From a bacterium (GTDB taxonomy: Bacteria; Ratteibacteria; UBA8468; B48-G9; JAFGKM01): 11,821 nucleotides of DNA. A program made the translations under genes and the position numbers. The stretch's first letter is position 1. Each line of letters begins with the position of its first letter. Below the pieces are notes generated by a model. It did not search any database. It had not been told where the DNA came from and worked only from the letters and a program-made list of their open reading frames with translations. Below, piece after piece: positions 1-7,371 of the stretch. The stretch is taken from contig DAOOVW010000046.1 in the NCBI GenBank assembly GCA_035370465.1, positions 1-11,821 of the forward strand. Direction: 5' to 3'.

Positions 1-198
1 TTTATTTTTAAATTTTTCTTCATACTTTTTTAGTTCTTTTAAATCAAATCGCATTTGTCCACTTGCAGAAACTTGTGCTTTAATAAATTTATTTACAAGA
101 TTATGGAGTGTTTCAACTGAAATCCCTAAATATTTTGCTGCTTCTATTGCTGAAAGATAGGTTCTATCTTTATAGTCATTTGATTCTGTTTTTATCAT
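1..198 (-). CDS. Helix-turn-helix (MerR/excisionase-like) protein, N-terminal part, runs off the left edge
   Basis: The frame is open from ATG at 198 to the window edge, giving 66 codons with no stop. Residues 13-40 (TYLSAIEAAKYLGISVETL and following) form a MerR/excisionase-type helix-turn-helix: a YLS-x-IEAAKYLG helix, the turn GIS, then a recognition helix. A wing-like segment, SASGQMRFDLKELKKYEEKF, follows, as in small DNA-binding proteins where the helix-turn-helix is followed by R-F-D-x-x-x-L. Such domains stand alone as excisionase-like regulators or sit at the N-terminus of methylases and other DNA enzymes, and the missing C-terminus prevents a choice. The start is the first ATG, preceded only by a weak AAGG. 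A 181-bp gap separates it from the epimerase genes, so it is probably its own unit. That gap holds no gene, only AT-rich sequence and a weak inverted repeat. Confidence 0.65.
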   Translation of the reverse strand, partial: MIKTESNDYKDRTYLSAIEAAKYLGISVETLHNLVNKFIKAQVSASGQMRFDLKELKKYEEKFKNK

Positions 199-215
199 TT
201 TTTGCCTTAATAGTG

Positions 216-236
216 TCTATACAAAAAAGTTATAGA
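216..236. promoter_or_regulatory. Possible operator: small inverted repeat upstream of the HTH gene
   Basis: TCTATA at 216-221 and TATAGA at 231-236 are perfect 6-bp inverted arms 9 bp apart, starting 18 bp upstream of the HTH start codon. Many small HTH regulators bind such sites near their own promoter. The arms are short and AT-rich, so chance occurrence is quite possible. Confidence 0.2.
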
Positions 237-379
237 TAAATATATTATTTATATTTATTTTATCAATTTTGTAAAATAATTCAAAAAGGAATGTTTGAAC
301 TGCGAAGACAATAACAAAAAAATTATTTCTTATATTCTTAACTCTAAAATTTTAACAAAATATAAATTAAATTGGAAAA

Positions 380-1345
380 TTATGTCCACCAAACTTTTGG
401 TTTTGGTTGTCTTATTAAAACACTTTTTAAAAACTCAACTGCTTTTTTCAGTCCCTCTTCTGTGCTCATCAGGGAATCTTCATGTTCTATACTCAAAACA
501 CCATCATATCCAATCATCCTTAATGTTGAAACAAAATCATTCCAGAATTCAGTTCCATGTCCATATCCGACTGTTCTAAAAATCCAACTTCTATTTACCT
601 CATCTAAATATGTTTTTGTATCAAGAACACCATTTATTGCTGTATTGTATGGATTTATTTTTGTATCTTTTGCATGAACATGATAAATTGCACCTTTAAG
701 TTTCTTCAAAGCAGCAAGTGGGTCAATCCCCTGCCAGAATAAATGAGATGGGTCAAAATTTGCCCCAATTTCTTCTCCAACCTCTTTTCTTAATTTTAAA
801 AGTGTTTCTGGATTATAAACAACAAATCCAGGATGCATTTCAAAACAAATTTCTTTTAAATTATGCTTTTTTGCAAATTCCACTTCTTCTTTCCAAAATG
901 GAATAACTTTTTTCTCCCATTGCCATTTTAAAATTGCAGAAAAATCATCTGGCCAGGGGCAAACAACCCAGTTTGGATATTTGCTATTTTCACTATCACC
1001 AGGACATCCAGAAAAAGTATTTATTCTTGGCACTCCTATTTTTTCAGCCAGTTGTATTGTTTTTCTCTGTATTTCTCTATGAGCAGTTGCAATTTTCTCA
1101 TCTGGATGCAACGGATTGCCATGACAGGATAAAGCAGATATTTCAAGCCCTCTTTTTTCAAAGGCATTTTTGAAATTTTTTAATTTACCTTCATCTTCAA
1201 GCAATTGGTTCACTTTACAATGAGCATCTCCTGGATATCCACCTGTCCCTATTTCTACTGCATCAAGTCCTAATTCTTTTGCTTTGTCAAGTGCTTCTTC
1301 TAAATTCTTATCGCCAAATAGAACTAAAAAAACCCCCAATTTCAT
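380..1345 (-). CDS. TIM-barrel sugar phosphate isomerase/epimerase (paralogue 1)
   Basis: This 321-residue protein belongs to the xylose isomerase-like TIM-barrel superfamily (AP_endonuc_2 fold), which includes sugar epimerases, IolE-type dehydratases and YcjR-like enzymes. It starts with a beta strand (MKLGVFLVLF). The expected metal-site residues end the later strands: E169 in CFEMHPGF, D198 and H201 in NFDPSHLFWQG, H224 in YHVHAKD, and E287 in LSIEHED. A divalent metal enzyme acting on a sugar, polyol or derivative is inferred; the substrate cannot be read from sequence. The insert at residues 113-145, rich in Trp and Pro, and the tail ending KVWWT distinguish it from the two paralogues upstream. 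The start is set by a strong GGAGGT at 1351-1356, 5 nt from the ATG. It is the last gene of the nadK-ferredoxin-epimerase run, 24 bp after paralogue 2. No signal peptide is visible, so it is probably cytoplasmic. Confidence 0.88.
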   Translation of the reverse strand: MKLGVFLVLFGDKNLEEALDKAKELGLDAVEIGTGGYPGDAHCKVNQLLEDEGKLKNFKNAFEKRGLEISALSCHGNPLHPDEKIATAHREIQRKTIQLAEKIGVPRINTFSGCPGDSENSKYPNWVVCPWPDDFSAILKWQWEKKVIPFWKEEVEFAKKHNLKEICFEMHPGFVVYNPETLLKLRKEVGEEIGANFDPSHLFWQGIDPLAALKKLKGAIYHVHAKDTKINPYNTAINGVLDTKTYLDEVNRSWIFRTVGYGHGTEFWNDFVSTLRMIGYDGVLSIEHEDSLMSTEEGLKKAVEFLKSVLIRQPKPKVWWT

Positions 1346-1369
1346 TTTTTACCTCCAGTTTTTATTAGA

Positions 1370-2134
1370 TTAAACCTTTATTCCCCATTTTTTCATATTT
1401 TCTAAACTTACTTTTAATCCATCAAAGGGGTCAATTGTACAATTATCCATTTCAACTAAACAATATTTAACACCTGATTTTTTGCAACATTTAACAATTC
1501 TATCCCAATTCAAATTTCCTTCTCCAATAGGAGGCATTACCTGTTGATTTTTTATTATTCCCATATCCTTAAAATGAACTTCACTTACTCTTCCTGAGAA
1601 TTTCTCAATCCAGAAAGTTGGGTCTCCTCCACCATATTGAACCCAGTAAGTATCTATTTCCGCTTCAAGTTCTTCACAATTGTCAAGCAAAATTTCAAGC
1701 CCTATTTTTCCATCATATTTTTCAAACTCTATTCCATGATTGTGATATCCCACAATAAGTCCATTTTCTTTAATTTTTGGAATAACTTTTTCAAATTCAC
1801 TTGCAACTTTTAAATATCCCTCTTTGTTATGAAGTTGGAGAGGTAGTCCCGGACACATTATTGCATTACATCCAAGTATTTTGTGTTCTTCTATTACCCT
1901 GTCAATCTCATTGACAATTTTTTCATAAGCAGTATGAGTGGAACAGGGTATAAGACCTGTATCATCAAGTATTTTCTTTAATTCAACTACATCTTGTGGT
2001 TCAGAAACAGCAGAAATTTGAACAACATTATATCCCATGTCTTTAATTCTCTTAAATGTATTTACCGTATCTGAAACACTTTTACAAAAATCCCTTAAAG
2101 TATAAAGTTGAACTCCTGCAATTTGTTTTCCCAT
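1370..2134 (-). CDS. TIM-barrel sugar phosphate isomerase/epimerase, IolE-like (paralogue 2)
   Basis: A 254-residue protein from the chosen start, with the xylose isomerase-like TIM-barrel fold. Visible signatures, numbered from the chosen start, are an opening strand GVQLYTLRD, a strand ending VGYHNHGIEFEK (about residues 128-139), EIDTYWV with the metal-site Asp at about 161, VHFKDM at about 186-191 and CLVEMDN with the final Glu at about 228. The YHNH, H-x-K-D and GEGNLNWD motifs are common in the IolE/inosose dehydratase-like branch, but the substrate is unknown. A longer reading starts at 2143, but there the ATG directly touches the AAGGAG (2144-2149). The ATG at 2134 sits 9 nt from that site and opens MGKQIAGVQLY, so I chose it. 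The ribosome site overlaps the end of the previous gene, whose stop is 15 bp away, indicating tight co-transcription. Confidence 0.88.
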   Translation of the reverse strand: MGKQIAGVQLYTLRDFCKSVSDTVNTFKRIKDMGYNVVQISAVSEPQDVVELKKILDDTGLIPCSTHTAYEKIVNEIDRVIEEHKILGCNAIMCPGLPLQLHNKEGYLKVASEFEKVIPKIKENGLIVGYHNHGIEFEKYDGKIGLEILLDNCEELEAEIDTYWVQYGGGDPTFWIEKFSGRVSEVHFKDMGIIKNQQVMPPIGEGNLNWDRIVKCCKKSGVKYCLVEMDNCTIDPFDGLKVSLENMKKWGIKV

Positions 2135-2149
2135 TTTTATCATCTCCTT

Positions 2150-2959
2150 TTATATACCAACTTTTTTTGAAATTTCTCTTAAAAAATCTCTTGCTAAAAT
2201 TATATCAACTTCCGGGTTTTCTCCAACTTCTCTTTCAATTGTAAAAAATCCATTATACCCTATTTCTTTCATTGCTTTTAAATAGTTTTCCCAATCAACT
2301 TTACCCTGTCCAAGAGGCATTTCTTTCCATCTTTTCTGTCCATTTTCATCAGGAAGTTTAATCCCGTCTTTTGCATGAGTGTGAACAATATAGTCCTTTA
2401 AAGTATAAACACCTTTGACAGGGTCATCACCTGCAACCATAACAAGATTTGCAGGGTCATAATTAACTCTTATTCCCGGATTTGATAATTTATCAAGAAG
2501 TTTTTTTAATAATGTTGCTGGTTCAGGACCTGTTTCTGTTGCAAGAAAGACACCTTTATTGGAAGCATAATTTCCTACTTCTGGCAATGACTCTTCCATT
2601 GTTTTCCAAGCAGGGTCATTTTCGTCTTCAGGAACAACTCCAATATGAGTTGTTACAATATTAACTCCAAGGTCAACAGCAAGGTCAATTACCTGCTTTG
2701 TCCTTTCAAGACGCCATTCAACTGTTTCTGCATCTGCAAAACCATGCCCTCCAAAATCACCAACAAGAGCAGAAATTGTAAGTCCAAGAGAAGAAACAAA
2801 ATTTTTAAAGTCCTGTCTGCCTGTCTTTGTCAGATTTTTTGGGTCAAGTTCTCCATGAGTTGCATATGGCTGTATTCCCTCAATTTCTAATTCTGCTGCT
2901 TTCCTAATTCCTTCTTTAATCGGCACTCTAAAACAATCAGGTATTACCCCTATCTTCAT
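2150..2959 (-). CDS. TIM-barrel sugar phosphate isomerase/epimerase (paralogue 3)
   Basis: A 269-residue protein of the same xylose isomerase-like TIM-barrel superfamily. It opens with MKIGVIPDCF. The metal-site series is complete: E142 in ATETGPE, D168 in NYDPANLVM, H195 in HTHAKDG and E242 in TIEREVG, with H105 in TTHIG. GQGKVDW at 217-223 matches the G-x-G-x-x-W/D segment of the family. The frame is open 39 nt further upstream, but AGGAGG at 2965-2970 lies 5 nt from the ATG at 2959, which fixes the start. Its first 23 bp overlap the end of the ferredoxin gene, so it is translated in the same operon. Family membership is secure; whether it is an epimerase, isomerase or dehydratase, and on what sugar, is not. 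Confidence 0.88.
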   Translation of the reverse strand: MKIGVIPDCFRVPIKEGIRKAAELEIEGIQPYATHGELDPKNLTKTGRQDFKNFVSSLGLTISALVGDFGGHGFADAETVEWRLERTKQVIDLAVDLGVNIVTTHIGVVPEDENDPAWKTMEESLPEVGNYASNKGVFLATETGPEPATLLKKLLDKLSNPGIRVNYDPANLVMVAGDDPVKGVYTLKDYIVHTHAKDGIKLPDENGQKRWKEMPLGQGKVDWENYLKAMKEIGYNGFFTIEREVGENPEVDIILARDFLREISKKVGI

Positions 2960-3179
2960 TTTTGCCTCCTTTTTCTTTTTGATATATTTCAATTGCAATA
3001 TCAGGACATATTATAACACATCTTTTACAACCATTACAATTGTTTTCCTTATCAACAATTGCATAATGAACACCTAATTTATTGAAATGAGTAGAAATTT
3101 TAAAAACATTTTTTGGACACACCTCAATACAAAGTTTACAACCCTTACATTTTTCATTTTTTACTTTTATTTCAAACAT
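2937..3179 (-). CDS. 2x[4Fe-4S] ferredoxin resembling the delta (KorD/VorD) subunit of 2-oxoacid:ferredoxin oxidoreductase
   Basis: An 80-residue dicluster ferredoxin. Two complete cluster motifs are present: C11-x2-C14-x2-C17-x3-C21-P and C48-x2-C51-x2-C54-x3-C58-P, which together bind two [4Fe-4S] clusters. The spacer containing NKLGVHYAIVD and the tail PDIAIEIYQKE resemble the small delta subunit of 2-oxoglutarate or branched-chain 2-oxoacid oxidoreductases more than clostridial 2[4Fe-4S] ferredoxins. Those subunits normally precede the alpha, beta and gamma genes. Here sugar epimerase-like genes follow instead, so the partner is unknown. A TTG at 3191 could extend it by four codons, but GGAG at 3186-3189 lies 6 nt from the ATG at 3179, which I chose. 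That ATG overlaps the nadK stop as TAATG, a coupling arrangement. It is cytoplasmic, with no signal peptide. Confidence 0.9.
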   Translation of the reverse strand: MFEIKVKNEKCKGCKLCIEVCPKNVFKISTHFNKLGVHYAIVDKENNCNGCKRCVIICPDIAIEIYQKEKGGKNEDRGNT

Positions 3180-3958
3180 TATTTGCTCCAATGGAACTTT
3201 GAAGAGAGTTTTTCAAAAAATTTTTTATCTTCAAGAACAATTTTACCTTTTTTTTCAGAAAGAAAGACATTTATTTCTGAATTTTCTTCTGTTATATATT
3301 CTTTTTGTCCATCAATAACAATACCAACTTTTCCATTTATGCTTATTTTAATTCTATCTTTTTTACCTAAAATAACAGGTCTTGTTGTAAGAAGATGTGG
3401 CATTAAAGGAATAATGAGAAAAGAAATAATTTCTGGGTCCAAAATAGGACCTCCTGCTGATAAAGAATGGCCAGTGGAACCAGTTGGAGTTGAACAAATA
3501 ATCCCATCTGCTCTAAAACAAAGTACTTTTTCTTTTTCTGTTTCAACAGAAAGGTTAATAATTCTTATACCTTTTCTAAAAACAACTATTTCATTTAAAC
3601 AAATATCTTTATAAAATTCATTCCCGCTTCTTATTTCAATTTCAAGAAGTGTCCTTTCAGAAACATAGAAATTACCAGCAAAAACTTTTTTTAATTTTTC
3701 TTCAATATTTTCATTTGAATTTGTCAAAAAACCAACTTTCCCATATTTTATTCCATAAATTAATGTTTCTTTATTTTCAAGTAAATGAAATCCTTTTAAA
3801 ATTGTTCCATCTCCTCCCATAGTTATTAAAAAATCCACATTTTTTATGTCTTTTTCCACAACTTTTCCACAATTCCTTACAATATCCTCTGTTTTTTCTT
3901 TTTCTTTCTCAATTCCTTCTATTTTCTTGTTTTCTAAAATAAAAACACTATTTATCAT
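3179..3958 (-). CDS. nadK: NAD kinase
   Basis: Phosphorylates NAD+ to NADP+ using ATP or polyphosphate, the only known route to NADP. The 259-residue protein has the ATP-NAD kinase signatures in order: GGDGT at 48-52 with the catalytic Asp50, GIKYGKVGFLTN at 69-80, LNEIVV with N122-E123, ADGII at 150-154, TPTGSTGHSLSAGGP at 157-171, MPHLLTTRPV at 186-195 and DGQ at 216-218. The third block reads GSTGHSLSAGG where most bacterial enzymes have GSTAYSLSAGG, replacing the Ala-Tyr pair near the nucleotide site. It is at the short end of the family's length range, with a brief N-terminal Rossmann part. The start ATG follows GAGGG by 8 nt. It leads the ferredoxin-epimerase run, 247 bp after dxs, with a palindromic repeat in the gap. 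Confidence 0.95.
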   Translation of the reverse strand: MINSVFILENKKIEGIEKEKEKTEDIVRNCGKVVEKDIKNVDFLITMGGDGTILKGFHLLENKETLIYGIKYGKVGFLTNSNENIEEKLKKVFAGNFYVSERTLLEIEIRSGNEFYKDICLNEIVVFRKGIRIINLSVETEKEKVLCFRADGIICSTPTGSTGHSLSAGGPILDPEIISFLIIPLMPHLLTTRPVILGKKDRIKISINGKVGIVIDGQKEYITEENSEINVFLSEKKGKIVLEDKKFFEKLSSKFHWSK

Positions 3959-4010
3959 TTACAATTCCCTCTAAATATCCACTGAACATTTGTATTTCAG
4001 GCATAAAAAT

Positions 4011-4159
4011 TAAACTCCCCCTTTTTTCCCGTTATGTTTGGAAATTCCTCTCAAAATCCCCCTTAACCCCCTTTGTCAAAGGGGGAATTTTGGGAAAAAA
4101 GCACCAACTCTGCTTTGCTACCCTTTGCTTCCTTAGTCGGTTTGTTAAAGGGGAAACTT
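4011..4159. repeat. Nested GC-rich palindrome, probably a dispersed MITE/REP-like intergenic repeat
   Basis: The dxs-nadK gap contains stacked inverted repeats unlike the AT-rich surroundings. The inner hairpin is CCCCCTTT (4067-4074), loop GTC, AAAGGGGG (4078-4085). AAAATCCCCC (4053-4062) can pair instead with the GGGGGAATTTT at 4081-4091. An outer perfect 10-bp pair is CTTTTTTCCC (4021-4030) with GGGAAAAAAG (4092-4101). Imperfect outermost arms are suggested by AACTCCCCCTTT (from 4013) and AAAGGGGAAACTT (4147-4159). The TCCCCCTTAACCCCCTTT core resembles a repeat type common between genes in many bacterial genomes. The element stays open in the dxs frame past the dxs stop, which is typical of such repeats and not evidence of a protein. 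In RNA it could form a strong hairpin and reduce readthrough from dxs into nadK. The rest of the 247-bp gap shows no gene. Confidence 0.75.
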
Positions 4160-4205
4160 GTAAGTAAGAAATATCTTCTCTATGGTCTTTTTGTTTTACG
4201 AGGAT

Positions 4206-6029
4206 TTACAAAATTCCTCTTATCTTATCCACAATTTTTCTTTCACTTAATCCATATTTATCAAGTAGTTGTTTTCTATCTCCCTGTTCAATATATTTAT
4301 CAGGTAATCCAAATATTAAAAGATTCCTTTTTACTCTTTTATCTGCAATATATTCAGCAATTGAAGAACCAAAGCCACCTATGGTTGTATTTTCCTCAAA
4401 AGTTGCAATTACATCACTATTCAGATAACCATCTATTTTATCATCAAGTGGTTTTATCCTATCAATTGCAATTGACAGACACGGTATATTTTCAGAATTT
4501 AAAATATCGCATACATTATGAGTAATTTCTGCCATACTTCCAACACCTAAAAGGGTTATTTTTCTTTTTTTATCTCCTCTTTCTTTTTCAATATCTTCTG
4601 GTAAATGTCCCTTGGGATACCTTATAAAAGTTGGAGTACTTGTTTCCTTAAATGAGTTTCTTATAATTTCTTCAATATTTTTCAGAGAATAAGGAGCAAA
4701 AATTTTTATGTTTGGTAAAACCCTTAAAAAAGAAATATCAAAATTTCCGTGATGTGTAGGGCCATCTTCTCCAACAATACCACTTCTATCAACAAGAAAA
4801 ATAACAGGTAATTTTTGTAGACATATATCATGAAAAATTTGGTCAAACCCTCTTTGTAAAAAAGTTGAATAAATAGAAACAATAACTTTCATTCCAGTTT
4901 TTGCAATACCACCTGCTAAAACAATAGCATGACTTTCAGCAATTCCAACATCAAAAAATCTTTCAGGGAATTTTTTTGCGAAATTTTCAAGTCCAAGCCC
5001 AATTTCCATAGCAGCGGTTATAACAAAAAATTCATTTTCTTCAGCCATTTTTTCAAGAAGATTACCTGTAAAAATTGATGGAGTATTTTTTTCTTCTTTA
5101 ATAAATTCTCCTGTTTTTATGTCAAAAGGAGAAGCACTATGGAATAAACATGGATTTTTTTCTGCAAATTCATATCCTTTACCTTTTTTTGTTATTATAT
5201 GGAGAACAACTGGTTGTTGAATTTCTTTTATGTTTTCAAGAATATCTACCAGTTGAATAATATCATGTCCATCAATTGGTCCTAAATATCTCAAGCCAAG
5301 TTTTTCAAAAAAAACACCAGGAACAATAAGAAATTTTGCTTTTTGCTCAATATCAGATGCAATTTTTAATAAGTCATCTCCAACACCTGGAAATTTCTTT
5401 ATTATTTCAGTAAATTCTTCCTTAGGTCTGTTTAATATAGGAGAAGTTATAAGTTTTGTTAAGTAATAAGAAAGCGCTCCTTTTGTTGGGGAAATAGACA
5501 TCCTATTATCATTTAAAATAACAATAACATTTTTCTTTACTGACCCAAGGAAATTCAAACCTTCAAAAGTTAGTCCATTTGTAAGAGAGCCATCTCCAAT
5601 TACCGATATTACTTTTGAATTGCCTTCTTGTTTTTCGAGCCCATATTTTAAACCAGTTGAAGAAGAAATAGAAGTGCCAGCATGTCCTGTAAAAAAAACA
5701 TCTGCATTGTTTTCATCAGGAGAAGGGAAACCGCTTAATCCATCAGGTGTTCTTATTGTATTGAATTTTTTATATCTCCCTGTCAGGATTTTATGAGTAT
5801 AACATTGGTGTCCAACATCCCATATAATTTTATCAGGAGGGATATTAAAAACATAATGAAGTGCTATTGTAAGTTCAACAACTCCTAAATTTGATGCAAG
5901 ATGTCCACCATTTTTTGAGACAGTTTCAATTATAGTTTCTCTTATTTCATTTGCAAGGTTTTCAAGTCCTTCTGAATTTAGATTTTTTAATTCAGAAGGA
6001 TTTTCATTCAATATCTCAATGATTTTCAT
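4206..6029 (-). CDS. dxs: 1-deoxy-D-xylulose-5-phosphate synthase
   Basis: Condenses pyruvate and glyceraldehyde 3-phosphate to DXP, the entry step of the MEP isoprenoid pathway; it also feeds thiamine and pyridoxal synthesis. At 607 residues it is near the usual 620. Order of motifs: H43 in GGHLASNLGVVELT; VGHQCYTHK with H74; the thiamine diphosphate motif GDGSLTNG (145-152) through NDN (173-175); a region at 176-240 normally covering the active site; GPIDGHD (250-256); the catalytic Glu365 in GIAESHA; DRSGIVGEDGPTHHG (414-428) for phosphate and substrate binding; and a C-terminal transketolase domain (about 485-607). All key residues seem present. The start overlaps the TPR gene's end by 14 bp and lacks a clear ribosome site, so translation is probably coupled. 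It ends the housekeeping run. Confidence 0.97.
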   Translation of the reverse strand: MKIIEILNENPSELKNLNSEGLENLANEIRETIIETVSKNGGHLASNLGVVELTIALHYVFNIPPDKIIWDVGHQCYTHKILTGRYKKFNTIRTPDGLSGFPSPDENNADVFFTGHAGTSISSSTGLKYGLEKQEGNSKVISVIGDGSLTNGLTFEGLNFLGSVKKNVIVILNDNRMSISPTKGALSYYLTKLITSPILNRPKEEFTEIIKKFPGVGDDLLKIASDIEQKAKFLIVPGVFFEKLGLRYLGPIDGHDIIQLVDILENIKEIQQPVVLHIITKKGKGYEFAEKNPCLFHSASPFDIKTGEFIKEEKNTPSIFTGNLLEKMAEENEFFVITAAMEIGLGLENFAKKFPERFFDVGIAESHAIVLAGGIAKTGMKVIVSIYSTFLQRGFDQIFHDICLQKLPVIFLVDRSGIVGEDGPTHHGNFDISFLRVLPNIKIFAPYSLKNIEEIIRNSFKETSTPTFIRYPKGHLPEDIEKERGDKKRKITLLGVGSMAEITHNVCDILNSENIPCLSIAIDRIKPLDDKIDGYLNSDVIATFEENTTIGGFGSSIAEYIADKRVKRNLLIFGLPDKYIEQGDRKQLLDKYGLSERKIVDKIRGIL

Positions 6030-7371
6030 TTTTTATCAAACATTTTATTTTTTCAATTTCTTTAAGTATATTTTCTTTCCCTGTTTTTTCATATGCCTTT
6101 GTAAAATAAAAAAGTGCCTTTTCCCAATTACAAAGTTTAAAATATGTCCAGGCAAGATGTTCCTCAATTTCAGGGTCTTGTTCATAATTTATTGCTTTTT
6201 CAAGATAATATCTTGCTTTTTTATAATTACCCATCTTATAATAAGCCCAGCCCAAACTATCAAGATAAGCACCATTTTTAGGGTCTTTTTCTACTGCCTT
6301 TTTAATCATTTTATATGCCTCTTTTATATTTTTATTTTCATCAAGATAAGAATAACCTAAATAATTTAATGCAAGAGGATTTTCAGGATTTAATTGTATT
6401 GCTTTTTTCATCTGCTCTTCCATCTGTTGTTTTTGCCCGATTTTGTCATATAAAATTCCTAAACGAAATCTTGTATCAGAAGTGTCTGATATTTCTAAAC
6501 TTTTATTAAAATTCTCTATTGCCTTGTTATATTCCTCTTTTTGATAGTAAAGAGAACCTAAAAAATCAAAAATCATTTTCTCTTTTAATCCTTGACCAAT
6601 CCCTTTTTCTAAAATTTCAATTGCAGAGTCAATTTTCTCTTCGCTGTAATATATACTTGAAAGGAAAATATAAGGAACTGGATTTTTGGGGTTGTATTGA
6701 ATTGTATTCTCAAAAAATTGTTTTGCTTTTTCGTTTTTCCCCTGTTTTTGATAAAGGAGAGCAAGAGATAAATTTGCCTGCCAGAAAAAAGGAACAATAT
6801 CAAGTGTCTTTAAATATTCAATTTCTGCTAAATTTTCTTTTCCTGTTTTTTCAAGCAACTTTGCATAATTGTAATGAAGGAGATAATTTGAAGGGAACTG
6901 ATTTACAAGAACTGAATAATGTAATTCACCTTTTTCATAGTTCTGTAATGTTACATAGATATCAGATAAAATTAACCTGAAAGAAGTTTTTCCCGGGTCC
7001 CTTTCAAGTCCTTTTTCAATAAAATATGTTGCCATTTCATTATTTTTTTCAAAAAGGTAAGCAAGACCAAGTCCAAAATAAACATCAGGGTCATTGGGAT
7101 TTTTCTTTTTTGCCCTATAAAAATATTTTTTTGCTTTATCAGGCATTCGTTTTTCTAAGTATAAATTCCCTAATTTTAAATTTAAATAACTACTCTGCCC
7201 ATTTTCTTTTATCTCTTTTTCAAAAAACTTTATTGCCTCATCATAATTTTCCTGTTGATAAGCAACAACACCTTTTGCATAATTTTTTAAAACAGGTTCT
7301 TTTTTTATAGGTAAAGTTGAACAACCACTAAATAAAAAAATTACCAATAAAGGAAAAATAATTTTTTTCAT
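6016..7371 (-). CDS. TPR-repeat lipoprotein
   Basis: A 451-residue protein. The N-terminus MKKIIFPLLVIFLFSGC is a lipoprotein signal: two Lys, a hydrophobic core and a lipobox ending SGC with Cys17; Ser at +2 favours the outer membrane in Gram-negative cells. The -3 residue is Phe rather than the more usual Leu. From about residue 29 to 440 the protein is a continuous solenoid of about 12 tetratricopeptide repeats, many with the A-x-x-x-F/Y-x-x-A/K-x-x-x-x-P-x-x pattern, for example NPNDPDVYFGLGLAY and NPENPLALNYLGYSY. Such proteins act as scaffolds in envelope assembly, secretion or outer membrane complexes, and no enzymatic function is visible. It starts directly after the stop of the tiny COX24-type gene, with no gap and no clear ribosome site, and overlaps dxs by 14 bp. 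The exact partner is unknown. Confidence 0.9.
   Translation of the reverse strand: MKKIIFPLLVIFLFSGCSTLPIKKEPVLKNYAKGVVAYQQENYDEAIKFFEKEIKENGQSSYLNLKLGNLYLEKRMPDKAKKYFYRAKKKNPNDPDVYFGLGLAYLFEKNNEMATYFIEKGLERDPGKTSFRLILSDIYVTLQNYEKGELHYSVLVNQFPSNYLLHYNYAKLLEKTGKENLAEIEYLKTLDIVPFFWQANLSLALLYQKQGKNEKAKQFFENTIQYNPKNPVPYIFLSSIYYSEEKIDSAIEILEKGIGQGLKEKMIFDFLGSLYYQKEEYNKAIENFNKSLEISDTSDTRFRLGILYDKIGQKQQMEEQMKKAIQLNPENPLALNYLGYSYLDENKNIKEAYKMIKKAVEKDPKNGAYLDSLGWAYYKMGNYKKARYYLEKAINYEQDPEIEEHLAWTYFKLCNWEKALFYFTKAYEKTGKENILKEIEKIKCLIKNENH

Noticed and set aside
1370..2143. Longer start for epimerase paralogue 2 (MIKMGKQ)
   Set aside because: The ATG at 2143 directly touches the AAGGAG, leaving no spacing; the ATG at 2134 has a 9-nt spacing and begins at the conserved first strand.
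2150..2998. Longer start for epimerase paralogue 3
   Set aside because: The extra 13 residues are basic filler deeper inside the ferredoxin gene; AGGAGG at 2965-2970 points to the ATG at 2959.
4073..4525. Plus-strand open frame across the palindrome into dxs
   Set aside because: It begins inside the repeat and runs antisense to dxs, which has full family motifs; it has no recognisable domain.
6519..6980. Plus-strand open frames opposite the TPR gene
   Set aside because: They are antisense shadows of AT-rich lysine-rich coding sequence, without ribosome sites or known motifs.
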